NCBI RefSeq assembly: GCF_002899895.1
Contig: NZ_PPEI02000003.1
Location: 310,001-374,000, forward strand
Length of the DNA: 64,000 bases
Direction: 5' to 3'
Source of the DNA: Chryseobacterium oncorhynchi
GTDB lineage: Bacteria > Bacteroidota > Bacteroidia > Flavobacteriales > Weeksellaceae
In this document: piece after piece, positions 61,135 through 64,000 of the stretch
How positions within the stretch are numbered: the stretch's first letter is position 1
Layout of the letters: each line of letters starts with the position of its first letter
The notes under the pieces: generated by a model
Database searches by the model: none
Told to the model about the DNA's origin: nothing
Seen by the model: the letters and a program-made list of their open reading frames with translations, nothing else
Program-made: the position numbers and the translations under genes

Positions 61135-62403
61135 CTACTTTTCTATGATCATGGTTACTCCCTGACCTCGAGCAGCACAGATCGAAATAAATCCTTTGCC
61201 ACTGCCTTTTTCATTCAGAAGTTTGGCTAATGTTGCGATGATTCTTCCACCCGTTGCAGCAAAAGGATGAGCCGCAGCAAGGCTTCCCCCTTTTACATTC
61301 AGTTTATTTCTGTCAATTTTTCCAAGAGCTTTCTCCAACCCGAATTGCTTTGCCAGATCATCATTTTCCCAGATTTTGATGGTGGCTAAGACCTGTGCCG
61401 CAAAGGCTTCATGGATTTCGTAGTAATCAAAGTCTCCCAGATTCATATTGGCTTTCTTCAACATTCTTTCAGCAGCAAAAACAGGGGCTAACAGCAGATT
61501 TTGCTGATTCTCCACATATTCTATTCCTGCCAGTTCTGAGAATGTAATATAAGCCAAAATAGGTAAGTTATTTGCTTTTGCCCAATCTTCACTTGCCAAC
61601 AAAACCGCAGAAGCCCCATCGGTAAATGGAGTGGAGTTTCCGGCAGTTAAAGTTCCGTTCTGCTTATCAAAGGCAGGTTTTAATTGAGATAGCTTTTCAA
61701 GGCTGGTATCACGGCGTAGATTATTATCTTTCTCTAAACCAAATGCAGGCGTGATCATATCATCAAAAAATCCTTCATCATACGCTTTTGCCATGTTTTG
61801 GTGACTATTAAAAGCAAGTTTATCCTGATCTTCTCTTGAAATTTTATAATATTTAGCCGTAATCTCAGTATGCCCTCCCATTACCAAACCTGTCTTAGGC
61901 TCCTGTCCTTTGTAAGGAATAGGCATCCAGTCTTTCAGTCTTGGACTTAGTAGATGTTTCAATTTTCCAAATGCAGATTTTTCTTTGTTCGCATTCAAAA
62001 GAGCTTTTCTTAATCGAGGAGACGATTCAAAAGGAATATTGCTCATCGCTTCTACACCACAGGCGATTCCGCTTTCTATCTGCCCCAACGCAATTTTGTT
62101 TCCAATGTAAATAGCCGCCTCAATACCCGTATCACAGGCTTGCTGAAGATCACAAGCTGGTGTGGCAGGATCTAGTGAGGTATTCATTACCGTTTCTCTG
62201 ATGAGGTTACTCTCAGAAATATGTTTGATAACTGCTCCGCCTGCAACTTCGCCAAGTAATTTTCCTTTGAGCTGGTGACGGTCTATCAAGCCATTAAGGG
62301 CTACGAGCAAGAGATCCTGATTCCCTTTTTCTGAATAGGCTGTATTCATTCTGGCAAATGGGATTCTATTGTATCCTACAATTGCCACTTTTTTTGTTTC
62401 CAT
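61135..62403 (-). CDS. Acetyl-CoA C-acyltransferase (thiolase)
   Basis: This 422-residue thiolase has active Cys90 in QQACDTGIEAA, His in YYEIHEAFAAQ and GGSLAAAHPFAATGG, and Cys in CAARGQG, giving the full set. It is similar in length to FadI-type enzymes, so beta-oxidation is more likely than acetoacetyl-CoA synthesis, although both are possible. It lies 10 bp downstream of a TetR gene and appears to be cotranscribed with it. Confidence 0.92.
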   Translation of the reverse strand: METKKVAIVGYNRIPFARMNTAYSEKGNQDLLLVALNGLIDRHQLKGKLLGEVAGGAVIKHISESNLIRETVMNTSLDPATPACDLQQACDTGIEAAIYIGNKIALGQIESGIACGVEAMSNIPFESSPRLRKALLNANKEKSAFGKLKHLLSPRLKDWMPIPYKGQEPKTGLVMGGHTEITAKYYKISREDQDKLAFNSHQNMAKAYDEGFFDDMITPAFGLEKDNNLRRDTSLEKLSQLKPAFDKQNGTLTAGNSTPFTDGASAVLLASEDWAKANNLPILAYITFSELAGIEYVENQQNLLLAPVFAAERMLKKANMNLGDFDYYEIHEAFAAQVLATIKIWENDDLAKQFGLEKALGKIDRNKLNVKGGSLAAAHPFAATGGRIIATLAKLLNEKGSGKGFISICAARGQGVTMIIEK

Positions 62404-62413
62404 ATTTTGAAAT

Positions 62414-63019
62414 TTATGATGGAAGAATAGTTAATTCATGATCGATCATTCTTTTGATCTTATCCAAAGCTTGATTCAGGTATTTTTCATCATCCATAGT
62501 CTTGGAGAGTAAAATTCCTCCCTCGATCAGCATAACAAATAGAGATGCATATTCTTCTGCATTCATCAATGTATTCAATTCTCCATTTTTTTGTCCCTGA
62601 ATAATCACCTTTGTAATTTTTTCTGTCCATAAGGAGAAAGATTTCTGGACATGTTTTTTCAGAGCCGGAAATGAATCATCTGCTTCTGTTGCAGCATTCA
62701 TCAGCGGGCATCCGCCGTTTGAGAAGACTGAGTTCCAGTTTTTCCTGTAAAAATCGACAAAGGCATGAAGTTTTTCCTTTGAAGTTGAATATTGATCTCC
62801 AAGGGAATGATTCATTATTTTACTTAACAGACCGGCATTGTACTTATACACCTCAATGGCCACCTGATCCTTATTCTCAAAATTTCCATAAATACTACCC
62901 TTGGTAAGTCCTGTTGCCTGAGTGATATCCGACAATGATGTAGATATATAACCTTTTGTATTGAATAAAGTTGCGGTTTTCTCGATGATAAATTGCTTTG
63001 TCTTTTCTGCCTTTGACAT
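62414..63019 (-). CDS. TetR/AcrR-family repressor
   Basis: This 201-residue protein has an N-terminal HTH at about 10-55 (FIIEKTATLFNTKGYISTSLSDITQATGLTKGSIYGNFENKDQVA) and a helical ligand domain with GGCPLMNAATEADDSFPAL. The family binds palindromes over its own promoter and is released by a ligand. A perfect 11-bp-arm dyad sits against its -7 box (63051-63074), so autorepression and control of the downstream thiolase are likely. An acyl-CoA inducer is a reasonable guess given the partner. Confidence 0.95.
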   Translation of the reverse strand: MSKAEKTKQFIIEKTATLFNTKGYISTSLSDITQATGLTKGSIYGNFENKDQVAIEVYKYNAGLLSKIMNHSLGDQYSTSKEKLHAFVDFYRKNWNSVFSNGGCPLMNAATEADDSFPALKKHVQKSFSLWTEKITKVIIQGQKNGELNTLMNAEEYASLFVMLIEGGILLSKTMDDEKYLNQALDKIKRMIDHELTILPS

Positions 63020-63040
63020 TTTAAGTATCTAATTTTAATG

Positions 63041-63074
63041 CAAATATACAAAAATATACCACTTGGTATATTTT
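63041..63074 (-). promoter_or_regulatory. TetR-gene promoter with overlapping operator
   Basis: The minus strand -7 box is TATATTTG (63041-63048). Two bases upstream begins a perfect dyad, AAAATATACCA (63051-63061) and TGGTATATTTT (63064-63074) with a 2-bp spacer. The operator covers the -33 region, a steric-repression layout. Confidence 0.75.
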
Positions 63075-63139
63075 GTTTTAAAAATTAAGTCTGAATGCTT
63101 ATCAGGATTCAGACTTACTGTATTGTTTGTATTGAATGT

Positions 63140-63556
63140 TTAGACTAAAGTAGCATTCAAAGTAATTTCAAAATTGAAAGCAGCACTTACTGGGCATCCT
63201 TCTTCTGCTATTTTAGCATACTTTTGAAATTCCTCCTCTGAAATTCCAGAAACCTTTGCCGTTAAAGTTAGCTCAGATTTTGTGATTTTCCCAATGTTTG
63301 GATCAAGAGTAATGACAGAAGTGGTTTTCAGTTCTTCCGGATTGTAGCCTGCCTGTGATAATTCTGCATCCAACTTCATGGTGAAGCATCCTGCATGGGC
63401 TGCAGCAAGTAATTCTTCAGGATTAGTTCCCACTCCCTCTGCAAAACGACTGTTGAAAGAATACTGAGTTTGGTTTAAAGTTGTACTTTGGGTAGTGATA
63501 TGTCCTTTACCTTCTTTAATGGTACCGTTCCAAACGGCTGTTGCGTTACGTCTCAT
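63140..63556 (-). CDS. OsmC/Ohr-family peroxiredoxin
   Basis: This 138-residue protein reduces organic hydroperoxides. The OsmC subfamily pattern is present: [23 protein letters not shown] with the peroxidatic Cys in AGCFTM, and the resolving Cys in EGCPVSAAF. The short size and [11 protein letters not shown] context fit OsmC more than Ohr. It has its own promoter box 40 bp upstream. Confidence 0.95.
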   Translation of the reverse strand: MRRNATAVWNGTIKEGKGHITTQSTTLNQTQYSFNSRFAEGVGTNPEELLAAAHAGCFTMKLDAELSQAGYNPEELKTTSVITLDPNIGKITKSELTLTAKVSGISEEEFQKYAKIAEEGCPVSAAFNFEITLNATLV

Positions 63557-63596
63557 AATGTTTGTTTTGGTTTAATATTGTTTGATTTTGATGTTA

Positions 63597-63604
63597 CAAA
63601 GATA
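63597..63604 (-). promoter_or_regulatory. -7 promoter box of osmC
   Basis: The minus strand reads TATCTTTG, 40 bp upstream of the osmC ATG. Confidence 0.6.
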
Positions 63605-63641
63605 GGTCGGTTAGTGGGTTGGATTCAATAGATAAAAAGAC

Positions 63642-64000
63642 TTAAATATTGTACTTTTTTCCCGACGAGTAATTTTTTTTAAAATTTGCTGGTGTACTTC
63701 CTGTTTTATGAGTAAAAAGTCGGTTGAAATAGGCCGGATCTTCATATCCCAGATCATAAGCAATTTCCTTAACGGGTTTATCTGTGTAAAAAAGTAACCT
63801 CTTTGCTTCTAATAATATTCTGTTGATAATAAACTGATTGGGAGATTCCAGATTTAAGCTTTTAAATTTATGAGTTAAAGTTTTAGGCGCAATGTGAAGA
63901 AGTTCGGCATAATCCGAAACATGATGCTTTTTTCTGAAATGGATTTCCAGATGCCTGCTAAAATCTCTGAAAATATCAAGCTCACTGCCTTGTATTTTTA
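63642..64000 (-). CDS. AraC-family regulator, C-terminal part
   Basis: The frame is open to the window edge, so the start lies outside; 119 codons including the stop are visible. They encode a full AraC DNA-binding domain: the first HTH around DYAELLHIAPKTLTHKFKSL and the second with KEIAYDLGYEDPAYFNRLFTHKTGSTPANFKK. The ligand-binding N-terminal half is missing from the window. Family assignment is certain; targets are unknown. Confidence 0.93.
   Translation of the reverse strand, partial: KIQGSELDIFRDFSRHLEIHFRKKHHVSDYAELLHIAPKTLTHKFKSLNLESPNQFIINRILLEAKRLLFYTDKPVKEIAYDLGYEDPAYFNRLFTHKTGSTPANFKKNYSSGKKYNI

Noticed and set aside
1-64000. tRNA, rRNA, CRISPR array, insertion sequence
   Set aside because: No cloverleaf, repeat-spacer array, transposase or rRNA sequence was recognised on either strand.

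Overview
The window looks like a chromosomal segment of a Flavobacteriia species, most likely Chryseobacterium or a close relative. The DNA is AT-rich, and most start sites are preceded by the Bacteroidota -7 box TAnnTTTG rather than a strong Shine-Dalgarno. The gene content also fits: type III glutamine synthetase, FadL/SGNH pair, alpha2 glycyl-tRNA synthetase, WYL and TPR-AraC regulators. I saw no rRNA, tRNA, CRISPR array, transposase or integrase.

Layout. 1-5.7 kb (+): a truncated FadL-type porin with an SGNH lipoprotein, then prs, rplY and sufS. 5.7-9.7 kb (-): a haem block transcribed hemA-hemC-hemD-hemE. 10.2-15.9 kb (+): the rod-shape operon mreB-mreC-mreD-PBP2-rodA with overlapping junctions. 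16-28 kb: mixed housekeeping and accessory genes (pentapeptide protein, NlpC/P60 lipoprotein, GlnN, a phosphorylase-like protein, M1 peptidase, coaX, GNAT, tadA, a TonB-C-like protein, a WYL regulator).

28.2-37.75 kb (all -) is the most unusual part. It holds a WYL regulator gene (27.2-28.2), an orphan metallopeptidase toxin with an Imm35-like immunity gene, a 1263-residue uncharacterised protein, two proteins sharing an N-terminal fibre-anchor module (one with a tail-fibre/YadA-head-like body, one with BspA-like LRRs), a small acidic protein, a patatin phospholipase and an endolysin-like M15 peptidase. Four of these transcription units (WYL, acidic protein, patatin, M15) carry the same 18-bp dyad GCGACAAAACTTGTCGTG. 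It lies exactly 10 bp upstream of a TAnnTTTG box, where a -33 element would normally be. A fifth copy with the same geometry lies at 39.55 kb. I read this as a co-regulated accessory system, perhaps a lysis plus tail-fibre/effector module. The assignment is inference; the element itself is directly visible.

37.9-54.95 kb: CPA1 antiporter, UmuC-type polymerase, three tandem C1q-like secreted paralogues, a TPR-AraC regulator, YdeI, a serine hydrolase, glyS, truC, pyrD, DUF445, msrB and an L,D-transpeptidase. 54.98-59.5 kb: a two-component system divergent from a porin/Dabb/cupin operon. A tandem 11-bp repeat array of OmpR/PhoB type sits between them. 59.7-64 kb (-): fabF, a TetR regulator with a thiolase (perfect operator over the promoter), OsmC and a truncated AraC gene at the window edge.
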